Source of the DNA: Litorivivens sp047622145
GTDB lineage: Bacteria > Pseudomonadota > Gammaproteobacteria > Pseudomonadales > Spongiibacteraceae
Direction of reading: 5' to 3'
Length of the DNA: 15,737 nucleotides
NCBI GenBank assembly: GCA_047622145.1
Contig: JBLHMO010000076.1
Span: forward strand, 1-15,737
Numbering within the stretch: the stretch's first letter is position 1; each line of letters opens with the position of its first letter. Below are positions 8,031 through 15,009 of this stretch, one piece after another. The position numbers and the translations under genes were made by a program. The notes under the pieces were generated by a model, which saw only the letters and a program-made list of their open reading frames with translations, was not told the origin of the DNA and did no database searches.

Positions 8031-9800
8031 ATGCGAAAATTGCTATTCCCCTCTCTATGCGTACTCGCGCTTTGCAGCGCCGGCAGTGAACTCAGGCAAC
8101 TGCATGCGGCCGACAACGCCAGCGTTAACACCAACGCCGATATTATTCCTGAAGCCGCGTCCGGTCTTGGCACGATCAAACAGGCTGCCAGCACCACGCA
8201 CATGGCGGTCACCGCCAATCCGCACGCGACCGAGGCCGCCCATAAAATCCTGTCATCGGGCGGTACCGCGGCTGATGCGGCCATCGCCGCACAATTAGTT
8301 TTGGGACTGGTTGAGCCACAATCATCCGGGATCGGCGGTGGCGCCTTTGTACTGCACTGGCAGAACGAGAACAAAAACCTCACCTCTTGGGACGGTCGTG
8401 AAACCGCCCCCGCCGCAGTAGATGTTCGCCATTTTATGCAGGGTGAAAAGCCCATGCCCTTTTTTGACGCGGTCATCGGTGGTCATGCGGTCGGCACACC
8501 CGGTGTGGTTGCGCTGTTAGAAGCACTGCACGCCCACCACGGTAGCCTGCCTTGGATTAGCTTGTTCCAACCGGCCATCAATCTGGCACGCAACGGCTTT
8601 GAGATTTCGCCCAGACTGCATGCACTACTGCTCAAGATTCCAAAGGTAGCCGTCAACCCACAAATCACCCACTACTTTTTTGAAGCTGATGGCACAACGC
8701 CAAAAGCGGTCGGCACCCTGCTAAAAAACCCGGCTTACGCGGATACGCTAGGTGAAATTGCCAAGAAAGGCGCCAAAGAATTTTACGATGGCCACATCGC
8801 TAAAGACATCGTCGAGGCTGTTGCGAATGATCCCAACCGACCAGGCAAACTGAGCCGGTCCGACTTAAGAAATTACGCAGCAAAACAGCGAGTGCCGGTT
8901 TGCGGTGAATTTCGACAATACCAGATTTGCGGCATGGGGCCGCCATCCTCCGGCGGCACCACCGTAGCCGCCCTACTCGGGACCTTGCAGCATGTTGCCA
9001 GCGCCAAAACTGAGCCAGGCAATCAAGCGCATTTCTTTGCCGAAGCCTCCCGATTGGCCTTTGCCGATCGCAGCCGCTACCTAGCTGACCCCGATTTCGA
9101 GTCAGTGCCAACAACCGGTTTAATCAGCGCCGATTATCTGCTTAAACGCAGCGCATTAATCAAACCCAGATCTTCGATGCTCTCGGCCCCCGCGGGCCTA
9201 CCCCACGGTAGCGAAGGTCTTCGCTACCGTGGCTCCACCTCACCAGAGCTGCCCTCTACCAGCCATTTCTCCATCGTCGACGACCACGGCAATATCGTTA
9301 GCATGACCAGCAGCATAGAAACCGCCTTTGGTTCACGCATTATGGTGGGCGGCTTCCTACTCAACAATCAACTGACCGATTTCTCCTTCACTCCGGAAAA
9401 CGAAACCGGCCTGATAGCCAACCGCATAGAAGGTGGCAAACGACCACGATCCTCGATGTCACCGACCATAGTCTTTGAGGGTGGCAAACCCAAGCTGGTG
9501 ATCGGATCGCCCGGCGGTGCTCGCATTATCGACTACGTCGCGCGCAGCATTTGGGATGTGCTGGAGAACGGCGTGCCCTTAGCACAGGCTATTGCCGGCC
9601 CACATATCGTGCATATGGGCCGGCAATTAGAATTGGAAGAAGGACGCAGCAGCCCGGCGCTCGTACAGTATCTGGAAGCACTAGGTCACAAAGTTTCCCT
9701 TAAGCCGCAAACATCCGGCCTTCACGCTATCTGGATTGGCGACAGCACTTTAGAAGGCGGCGCAGACCCCAGACGCGAAGGCACCATTCAAGGGAACTGA
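8031..9800 (+). CDS. ggt: Gamma-glutamyltransferase precursor (periplasmic)
   Basis: The enzyme transfers or hydrolyses the gamma-glutamyl group of glutathione and related peptides, usually in the periplasm. The 589-residue proenzyme begins with a signal peptide (MRKLLFPSLCVLALCSAGS, likely cut near residues 26-27). The large subunit has AATNPHATEAA-like and IGGGAFVLHW segments and DRSRYLADPDF. Autocleavage should occur before Thr410 in TSHFSIVDDHGN, giving a small subunit of about 180 residues. In that subunit SMTSSIETAFGSRI, LLNNQLTDFS and the oxyanion segment IGSPGGARI are intact. ATG 8031 has GGAG at 8019-8022. It lies 29 bp after the ferredoxin. Two perfect inverted repeats lie inside the gene, one in the linker just before Thr410; both are listed separately. 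Confidence 0.95.
   Translation: MRKLLFPSLCVLALCSAGSELRQLHAADNASVNTNADIIPEAASGLGTIKQAASTTHMAVTANPHATEAAHKILSSGGTAADAAIAAQLVLGLVEPQSSGIGGGAFVLHWQNENKNLTSWDGRETAPAAVDVRHFMQGEKPMPFFDAVIGGHAVGTPGVVALLEALHAHHGSLPWISLFQPAINLARNGFEISPRLHALLLKIPKVAVNPQITHYFFEADGTTPKAVGTLLKNPAYADTLGEIAKKGAKEFYDGHIAKDIVEAVANDPNRPGKLSRSDLRNYAAKQRVPVCGEFRQYQICGMGPPSSGGTTVAALLGTLQHVASAKTEPGNQAHFFAEASRLAFADRSRYLADPDFESVPTTGLISADYLLKRSALIKPRSSMLSAPAGLPHGSEGLRYRGSTSPELPSTSHFSIVDDHGNIVSMTSSIETAFGSRIMVGGFLLNNQLTDFSFTPENETGLIANRIEGGKRPRSSMSPTIVFEGGKPKLVIGSPGGARIIDYVARSIWDVLENGVPLAQAIAGPHIVHMGRQLELEEGRSSPALVQYLEALGHKVSLKPQTSGLHAIWIGDSTLEGGADPRREGTIQGN
9202..9231. repeat. Perfect 14 bp inverted repeat inside ggt, before the autocleavage site
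   Basis: CCACGGTAGCGAAG (9202-9215) and its exact reverse complement (9218-9231) flank a 2-base GT centre. Read as protein it covers about residues 391-401, the variable linker that ends the large subunit a few residues before Thr410. A second small hairpin, GGCCC/GGGCC at 9184-9197, lies directly upstream. A stem this long and exact is not expected from codon choice alone. It may be an in-frame palindromic insertion tolerated in a flexible loop, or a functional mRNA hairpin. Confidence 0.75.
9591..9627. repeat. Perfect 12 bp inverted repeat inside ggt, near the 3' end
   Basis: ATTGCCGGCCCA (9591-9602) and TGGGCCGGCAAT (9616-9627) are exact reverse complements around a 13-base loop. The region encodes about residues 521-533 (GPHIVHMGRQ) in the small subunit. 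It is a GC-rich stem with no following T-tract, so not a terminator. It has no sequence in common with the other ggt repeat. Confidence 0.7.
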
Positions 9801-9845
9801 GCGTAAGGAGGGCTAATATAGCGGGTGAGACAATGTTTAGGAAAG

Positions 9846-10550
9846 TCACTGCCAGCGGCAGTCAATGTCTGCGAATGATTCACTCACAGGAAAATCATGA
9901 TTTCCCGCAGCTGCATTCCCCGGCCGCTGCAGCAAGCACACCTGAAATCCGGCCGCACTCGCGGCGTCAAGTTCCGCCACAACATCCGACAAAAACAGCA
10001 AGTGCTGCGCTGTAATATCAATCTGCCGAGCGATCCTACGATAGCTCTCCACCTCACGCTTAGCACCTACTGTGGTGTCAAAGTGGCCGCTAAACAAAGG
10101 CAGTAGGTTTCCCACTTCCGAAAATTCGAAAAACAATTTCTGTGCCAGTACCGAGCCCGAGGAATAGACGTAAAGACTCAAGCCCTCGCGCTGCCACTGT
10201 TGCAAACTCGGCGCCACATCTCCATACAGATGCGCCTGATAGTCGCCTTGCCGGTAGCCGGCCTCCCAAATATGGCCCTGCAGGGATTTCAGCGAAGTAA
10301 TTTTTTTATCGTCGCGCAACCACTGCAACAACTGGGTAATCTGACCACTCAAGTCTGCCGCCGCCAAGCCGGCCTCGACAGCAACCTCGGACAGTATCGC
10401 CCTTATCGGCGGTGCTTGCGCATGCTCGCGCACAAAGTCCGGCAGCTTAGCCGCCGCGTAGGGAAACAACACGTCATGAACAAAGGAGATGGAGCTGGTT
10501 GTGCCCTCAATGTCAGTGACGACGGCTTTTAGCCCTGAAAATACCGGCAT
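9846..10550 (-). CDS. mtnC: Enolase-phosphatase E1 (acireductone synthase) MtnC
   Basis: This HAD-superfamily enzyme enolises and dephosphorylates 2,3-diketo-5-methylthiopentyl-1-phosphate to acireductone in methionine salvage. The 234 residues hold the HAD motif I VTDIEGTTSS with nucleophile Asp13, motif II YSSGSV (129-134), the conserved lysine segment VGAKRE (Lys164), and motif IV LFLSDVVAELDAA. ATG 10550 overlaps the mtnD stop by one base (TGATG), which implies translational coupling. A TTG one codon earlier is possible but unnecessary. It is the last gene of the - strand mtnB-mtnD-mtnC group and converges on ggt with a 45 bp gap. The last codons form a 6 bp hairpin (9848-9862) without a T-tract. 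Confidence 0.95.
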   Translation of the reverse strand: MPVFSGLKAVVTDIEGTTSSISFVHDVLFPYAAAKLPDFVREHAQAPPIRAILSEVAVEAGLAAADLSGQITQLLQWLRDDKKITSLKSLQGHIWEAGYRQGDYQAHLYGDVAPSLQQWQREGLSLYVYSSGSVLAQKLFFEFSEVGNLLPLFSGHFDTTVGAKREVESYRRIARQIDITAQHLLFLSDVVAELDAASAAGFQVCLLQRPGNAAAGNHDFPVSESFADIDCRWQ

Positions 10551-11095
10551 CAACGTTCTAGCCGAGAATAGCGCTCAGCGATATCGCTACCAGTGTAGTT
10601 GGCCACCCAACCCTCGGGATTATTGAAAAAACGAATCGCCACCAAACTGGGCTCAGGCCCCATGTCGAACCAGTGGGGGGTGTTCGCAGGCACACTGATC
10701 AGATCGCCCTTCTCACACAAAACCTCATAAACCTTACTGTCAAGGTGCAGCGAAAACAAACCCTGCCCGTCCACAAAAAAACGGACTTCGTCTTCATTGT
10801 GCGTGTGTTCCGAGAGGAATTTGTTCCGCAGCGCGTCCTTGTCCGGATGGCTGGCATTGAGGCTAATGACATCGACAGTCTTATAGCCCCCCTCACCGAT
10901 CAAACGCTTGACGTCACTTGCATAAGCCGCCAGTACGAGGCTGCCGTCGTCTCCCGCCTGCACATCACTGCGCGTGAGCCATTGCTCAAAGCGAACGCCT
11001 ACAGCTTTAAGGGTTTTTGTTATCTCGGCGGGATCGGTGCTGCGCGCCAGCACCGTTGCTTGCTGTCCGTCAGCAAAAACTTTTAGCTCACTCAC
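10550..11095 (-). CDS. mtnD: Acireductone dioxygenase MtnD
   Basis: This cupin metalloenzyme cleaves acireductone with O2. With iron it gives the 2-keto acid precursor of methionine plus formate; with nickel the off-pathway product methylthiopropionate and carbon monoxide are known for the family. The 181-residue protein has the metal ligands His97, His99 and Glu103 in HTHNEDEVRFFV, and His141 in NTPHWFDMG, matching the characterised Klebsiella enzyme almost residue for residue. Translation starts at GTG 11095 with AGGGAG (11107-11102) six bases upstream, inside the 14 bp gap after mtnB. Its stop overlaps the mtnC start. Confidence 0.96.
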   Translation of the reverse strand: MSELKVFADGQQATVLARSTDPAEITKTLKAVGVRFEQWLTRSDVQAGDDGSLVLAAYASDVKRLIGEGGYKTVDVISLNASHPDKDALRNKFLSEHTHNEDEVRFFVDGQGLFSLHLDSKVYEVLCEKGDLISVPANTPHWFDMGPEPSLVAIRFFNNPEGWVANYTGSDIAERYSRLER

Positions 11096-11109
11096 TCTCT
11101 ACTCCCTAG

Positions 11110-11748
11110 TCAGGGTGTCGGCTGCCAAAAACGACGCCTATCCAGTTCACATTGAAACAGAAAATCCAGTGCTTCCACTTCACGCAGGCAAGCGTCCAAA
11201 CTGTCTGCCCAGCAATACACCCCATGCCCACGGATAACATAGGCGGGGCAAGTCGGGTGGCCATCGAGATAGCGCTCAACCTCGTCAGCCAGTTGTGTAA
11301 CATTCTGGGTGTTCTCAAAAATGGGAACGCGCAACTCATCTTCGTGAGTGTCCACGCCTGCGAAAGCTTTCTGGAGCTCATAACCTTGCAGCAGCACCGC
11401 ATCATCTTTAAGTAGCAGTGATAACACGGTCGCCGCCCTAGAATGGCAGTGCAATACCGCCTGGACGCTGGAAAAACGCTGATAAAGCCGAGTGTGTAAT
11501 AGGGTTTCGGCAGAAGGCTTACCGCCGTCCAAGGGCTCACCATCGAGATCAACGGCCAGAAAATCTTGCTCAGTCAGCTTGCCCTTGTGGTGCCCGGAGG
11601 CTGTGACTAGCACAGCACTTTCGCTGAGGCGCATTGAGAAATTACCGCTGGTTGCCGGCACCCAGCCCTGCGCATGCAGCACACGACCCGCGGCCACCAG
11701 AACGCGCGCTTTTACCAAATAGTCGGAATTTGCCACGATGTCGCCCAC
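11110..11748 (-). CDS. mtnB: Methylthioribulose-1-phosphate dehydratase MtnB
   Basis: This zinc enzyme of the class II aldolase fold dehydrates 5-methylthioribulose-1-phosphate to the diketo compound used by MtnC. The 212 residues show GWVPATSGNFSMR (28-40), VTASGHHKG, PSAETLLH, the zinc ligands His100 and His102 in VLHCHSRA, and His175 in IRGHGVYCW. The start is GTG 11748 with no clear Shine-Dalgarno sequence; a second GTG at 11736 would give a slightly shorter protein of equally normal length. It leads the salvage group. The upstream genes mtnA, mtnP or mtnK are not in this window. A - strand TATACT near 11783-11788 could be a -10 but has no convincing -35. Confidence 0.94.
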   Translation of the reverse strand: MGDIVANSDYLVKARVLVAAGRVLHAQGWVPATSGNFSMRLSESAVLVTASGHHKGKLTEQDFLAVDLDGEPLDGGKPSAETLLHTRLYQRFSSVQAVLHCHSRAATVLSLLLKDDAVLLQGYELQKAFAGVDTHEDELRVPIFENTQNVTQLADEVERYLDGHPTCPAYVIRGHGVYCWADSLDACLREVEALDFLFQCELDRRRFWQPTP

Positions 11749-11813
11749 GCTGGAATCAGATGCTCGAAGCTGCGAAGTATACTGTCATCGCACCGCCCCT
11801 GCCCAGCTCAGAC

Positions 11814-12262
11814 CTAAGGCAGGTCGCGTAGAAACACATATTGCTCGGGGTAACGAGTCAGTACAGCGTCGTAGTCGGCGCGAATTGCACGCATATCCTC
11901 GTCGATATCATGACCTACGTAGAAAGGCGGCCAAAATCGAGATAACAGCGCACCACAAAGTTATGGGAGCTGTTACGCTCCACTGCAATGCCGCCCAACC
12001 AACGCAGCACGCTGCCCATCGGCCCCACAAAGAGCGAGTGTTTGATCATGAATTTGGCGCGACGCTTCAGTAACAGGCCGACCGGAAACATCAGCAAAAA
12101 ATCCCAATTGCTGGTATGAGGCGCAATAATCAGAACATATTTACACTCAAGCGGCGCTTCGACGTGGTGCGTCCAAGCCCGCCATTTCAGTAGCAAGAGG
12201 GACAGCCGAGTAAGGCTGCGAATAACCCAAGGGGGATCAAAAATATTAGGCGCTTTTTGCAT
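11814..12262 (-). pseudogene. Decayed lysophospholipid (PlsC-like) acyltransferase gene
   Basis: The first 115 codons (12262-11915) read as the N-terminus of a glycerophospholipid acyltransferase. APHTSNWDF carries the catalytic His49-x4-Asp54, followed by KHSLFVGPMGSVLRWLGGIAVERNSSHN. After HNFVV the family normally has some 50 residues including a PEGTR motif. These are absent, and the reading resumes at CYLDFGR, the segment expected after them. The frame then hits TAG at 11917-11915. The family's C-terminal segment (PPFYVGHDIDEDMRAIRADYDAV, ending RYPEQYVFLRDLP) continues in another frame to a TAG at 11816-11814. Hence two lesions, a block deletion and a short frameshifting deletion, seem present. 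It was probably once co-transcribed with the lipoprotein gene 17 bp upstream. An assembly error is possible but unlikely to produce both. Confidence 0.8.
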
Positions 12263-12279
12263 GGCTAGACCGTGACACT

Positions 12280-13149
12280 TTAGTTTTCACGCAGACGACA
12301 ATTCGGCGCGCTTAAGCGTTCAATATCTTCGACGATTCCGGACAATTCAGCAAGCAGGTGCCGGCGCTGACGCTGGCTTAAGCTCCGCTCCAAGGCCAAC
12401 AACAACTGTTGTGCCGATTGTTGGTTGGCAAGCAATCGCTGCCGCTGTGCTAACGTATACAGCCGCTCAGGGTGAAGAAGATGCTCACGCAGTGCAGCCA
12501 CAAAACCCACTTCAGCTCGCTGGGCCAGAATGTCTGCCAAGCGACTGCGCCACTTTTCTCGCCGTTCATGCATCAAATCGTAAACATTGTCAGCGCGCTG
12601 CGCCCATGCCAAAGCCAGCTGCTTTTGCTCCTTACTTACGCTGCCGGCCCAGCGACGCATAGCATCGCGCACGCGCTGAACGCGAATCTCTTCCAGCGCC
12701 TGCGCATCAATGGCTCCGTATTTTTTATACAAGCGCTGGTTCCTATCTTCCAGCTCCAACAGCAAGTCGGACACTTGGCTATCGCTGAAACTCTCCACAA
12801 TAGGGTGGGATTCAGCAAAGGCCCTTGCCACCAAAACCGACCAAGCCTCTACCGCACGAACAGAAAGCGATTGCAGCGCGGCCTCCGTCAGAACTAAGGG
12901 TGAATCTTCGACAAGCACGCCGGTAAGGTCGTCCAGATACTGCCGGTATCGTGGCAGTTCCTTTACACAATGCCAGTCCAACATGTTGTGTAGTGAATCA
13001 TCAAAGCGGGATTGCTGCTGACTATCGAGTTCAACAAAATCGTCAACGGCCCAATTAATAAACCAGTCCGCATTTCTGTAGGCAAACCGGGTGCTACTGC
13101 AGGCCGCGAGAAACAGGATTGCTGCAAAGAGAACGACTAACTTACGCAT
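12280..13149 (-). CDS. Putative lipoprotein, DUF6279-like
   Basis: The 289-residue protein begins with a lipoprotein signal, MRKLVVLFAAILFLAAC, whose lipobox LAAC gives lipidation at Cys17; Ser18 and Ser19 follow, so outer-membrane sorting is expected. The mature part starts with an aromatic segment (YRNADWFINWAVDDFVEL) and continues as an almost wholly helical chain rich in Arg, Gln, Leu and Glu, with coiled-coil character towards the C-terminus. This pattern fits the DUF6279 lipoproteins of gammaproteobacteria, whose function is not known. The family name is from memory and less certain than the lipoprotein call. The ribosome binding site is weak. The gene precedes the acyltransferase pseudogene by 17 bp and follows the hydrolase by 73 bp. 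Confidence 0.82.
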   Translation of the reverse strand: MRKLVVLFAAILFLAACSSTRFAYRNADWFINWAVDDFVELDSQQQSRFDDSLHNMLDWHCVKELPRYRQYLDDLTGVLVEDSPLVLTEAALQSLSVRAVEAWSVLVARAFAESHPIVESFSDSQVSDLLLELEDRNQRLYKKYGAIDAQALEEIRVQRVRDAMRRWAGSVSKEQKQLALAWAQRADNVYDLMHERREKWRSRLADILAQRAEVGFVAALREHLLHPERLYTLAQRQRLLANQQSAQQLLLALERSLSQRQRRHLLAELSGIVEDIERLSAPNCRLREN

Positions 13150-13222
13150 GGGCGTCAGGTCTCGTAGGGGATTAATTCTATGCTTGGCGTTGCGCCTACG
13201 CTAACACAACAAGACTGGCGCC

Positions 13223-14107
13223 TTATAGCAGCCCCCGGATTTCTTGCGCCACTGCAACGACTCCGGTTTCGGCCAGGACAATCGTGTAGTGGTTTACGTT
13301 ATCAATGGAACGGTAGTCGAAATTACCCAGCCGTTCGCGCAGCACTTCCAGTCGCGACAGGGGATACAAGGGCCCGTCATTCATGACTCCGCGCGGCGCC
13401 TGTAAAAACCTCACCGGTGCCGACAGTTTCGTTAAGGCCTCGAGAATATCATCGCTCATTAGCTGACTCTCGACGTCACCCAAAATGGCCGTTTTATTAA
13501 CGCCGGAGTGACAGGCAGGCGGCGTACCCACGAGGTCATAGCGGAAGTAATCCTCCAGCGCTTGCGTCCACTCTTCACGGCGCTGAAAGGCGGGGTGTTT
13601 GCGCCAGAATTCCAGATAGGCATCGATAGATTCGAAGCGCATATCCAGACGCTCCATCGCCGGCCCAATAATCATGTTCACTAACTGCTCCGGCGTAATC
13701 CCCGGCGGCAACTCATCGCTCAACGGCAGGCCGCCATCCACTAGCAACAGCGCGCCGATCCGATCTGGGTATTGGGCCTGAGTGACCACTGATATAAAGG
13801 CGCCCATGGAATGGCCCACCATGACATCGGCGCGCTCAATTGATAAGGCATCGAGCAAGGCTGCCATATCAGCGGCGTGAGCCTTCATACCCCAAGGACC
13901 CGTGATTGCACTGCTTCGACCGCGACCCCGATGATCCGGTGCGACTAGCCTGAACTCCGATCCCATGCGCTGGGCGAGCGCCTGAAACGATATATGGTTA
14001 GCCGTAATACCGTGAGAACACAGCACAACTGGGCCGCGATCGCCCCATATCCCGGCGAATAAGTGCCCACCTTCCACGTCTACTTCAACACTGCGATAGC
14101 TTGGCAT
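13223..14107 (-). CDS. Alpha/beta-fold hydrolase
   Basis: The 294-residue product has the alpha/beta hydrolase pattern. SHGITAN near 31-37 is the oxyanion-hole turn, APDHRGRGRSS follows strand 4, and VGHSMGA puts the nucleophile at Ser100. A likely acid is Asp244 in VMNDGP, and His273 sits in NVNHYTIV. The cap region (about 130-200) is rich in aromatic and charged residues. The substrate cannot be told; esters, lactones or C-C bonds are all possible. ATG 14107 is preferred because AAGAGGAG lies about six bases upstream. An earlier in-frame start at 14158 would pass through this ribosome binding site. It is divergent from the TetR gene and likely controlled by it. There is no signal peptide, so it is cytoplasmic. 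Confidence 0.9.
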   Translation of the reverse strand: MPSYRSVEVDVEGGHLFAGIWGDRGPVVLCSHGITANHISFQALAQRMGSEFRLVAPDHRGRGRSSAITGPWGMKAHAADMAALLDALSIERADVMVGHSMGAFISVVTQAQYPDRIGALLLVDGGLPLSDELPPGITPEQLVNMIIGPAMERLDMRFESIDAYLEFWRKHPAFQRREEWTQALEDYFRYDLVGTPPACHSGVNKTAILGDVESQLMSDDILEALTKLSAPVRFLQAPRGVMNDGPLYPLSRLEVLRERLGNFDYRSIDNVNHYTIVLAETGVVAVAQEIRGLL

Positions 14108-14184
14108 CGTGCTCCTCTTATTGTTTTTTTGCACCAACAATCTGCTTAGCCCTAGCAACAGACTTACATATATCCAGCCCGAAT

Positions 14185-14201
14185 ACTAACGATCGTTCGT
14201 T
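14185..14201. promoter_or_regulatory. TetR-type operator, site 1
   Basis: ACTAACGATCGTTCGTT contains the perfect palindrome AACGATCGTT and matches site 2 at 15 of 17 positions. It abuts and overlaps by one base the -35 element of the tetR promoter. It also lies just upstream of a possible - strand -10 (TATATG, 14172-14167), so a bound repressor could block both directions. Confidence 0.65.
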
Positions 14202-14228
14202 TGACTTTGAGAAAAATACAGCTACAAT
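14201..14228 (+). promoter_or_regulatory. Sigma-70 promoter of the tetR gene
   Basis: TTGACT (14201-14206) and TACAAT (14223-14228) are spaced by 16 bases, each with one mismatch to consensus. Transcription would start near 14235, leaving a leader of about 50 bases that includes operator site 2. Confidence 0.65.
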
Positions 14229-14249
14229 CGCTAGATATCAACTATAAAA

Positions 14250-14266
14250 ACTAACGTTCGTTCTTA
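14250..14266. promoter_or_regulatory. TetR-type operator, site 2
   Basis: ACTAACGTTCGTTCTTA repeats site 1 at 65 bp distance in the same orientation. It lies just downstream of the predicted tetR transcription start, where binding would block the polymerase. Paired sites flanking the regulator's own promoter are the usual arrangement for negative autoregulation. Confidence 0.6.
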
Positions 14267-14283
14267 AAGCGACGGCCAAATTC

Positions 14284-14940
14284 ATGCCCACACAAGTTTT
14301 GTCCAGCAGCACCGTACGCCGGCTCGCCAGCGCAACCATCGCCCTGCCCGCGGATGTGACTCCACTCGGCTCAAAGGCCGATATCCTCAACGTTGCCCTG
14401 CGGCTGTTCGCGGAAAAGGGCTACGCCGGTGCTTCCATTCGCGACATCGCGACTGCCGCAAACTTAAAGCCCGCATCAATCTACGCGCACTATGCGTCCA
14501 AGGAGCAGTTGCTCGCGCAGCTACTCAACATAGGGCACGAGGAACATTTTCGCTACGTACAAGATGCCGTCGTCAATAGCGACCCTGCACCTAAGCTGCA
14601 ATTGCGCGCCTATGTCAGCGGCCACGTTCGCTTTCATGCCGAGTTCCCCATGCTGGCGCTGCTGGTCAACCACGAGTTGCACGCACTCTCGGCCGCAGAA
14701 GTCACACCCGCACTCAAACTTCGCGAGCAGGCGACCGGCTTGCTCATGGATATCGTCGAGCGCGGCCAAGCTCTGGGCGACTTTGGTCAGAATTTCGATT
14801 CCTGGCTCGCAGGTGCGGCCATCGGCGCGATGGGGATGCGTGTTGCCCACTGGTATTCGGAAGATCACGATAAAACCATCGACGAAATTGTGCATAATTA
14901 TCAGCACTTTGCTTGCCGTCTGGTCGACGCCACCGGCTAA
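14284..14940 (+). CDS. TetR/AcrR-family transcriptional regulator
   Basis: The 218-residue protein has a 30-residue N-terminal extension, then a classic TetR helix-turn-helix at about 30-76: ILNVALRLFAEKGYAGASIRDI, AANLKPASIYAHYASKEQLL. The helical C-terminal domain should bind a small hydrophobic ligand; its residues do not reveal which one. The ribosome binding site is weak. It is divergent from the alpha/beta hydrolase and followed 69 bp later by a TonB-dependent receptor. Two near-identical sites flank its promoter. The likely role is to repress itself, the hydrolase and perhaps the receptor until the substrate or a CoA derivative appears; this is inferred from layout alone. Confidence 0.92.
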   Translation: MPTQVLSSSTVRRLASATIALPADVTPLGSKADILNVALRLFAEKGYAGASIRDIATAANLKPASIYAHYASKEQLLAQLLNIGHEEHFRYVQDAVVNSDPAPKLQLRAYVSGHVRFHAEFPMLALLVNHELHALSAAEVTPALKLREQATGLLMDIVERGQALGDFGQNFDSWLAGAAIGAMGMRVAHWYSEDHDKTIDEIVHNYQHFACRLVDATG

Positions 14941-15009
14941 GACCTCAACAATTTAGAACGCCTCATTCAAACCCTAATAAGAAAGTAATAAAAATAGGAG
15001 TATCCGGGC

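Noticed and set aside
9848..9862. ACTGCC-AGC-GGCAGT hairpin as a terminator between ggt and mtnC
   Set aside because: A perfect 6 bp stem but no T-tract on either strand, and it lies in the last codons of mtnC.
9833..10015. 60-codon + strand frame after ggt
   Set aside because: It lies antisense to mtnC, has no recognisable features, and its ATG is about 21 bases from the only Shine-Dalgarno sequence.
14108..14158. Earlier start for the alpha/beta hydrolase
   Set aside because: The extra residues are not family-like, and the frame would run through the strong ribosome binding site for the ATG at 14107.
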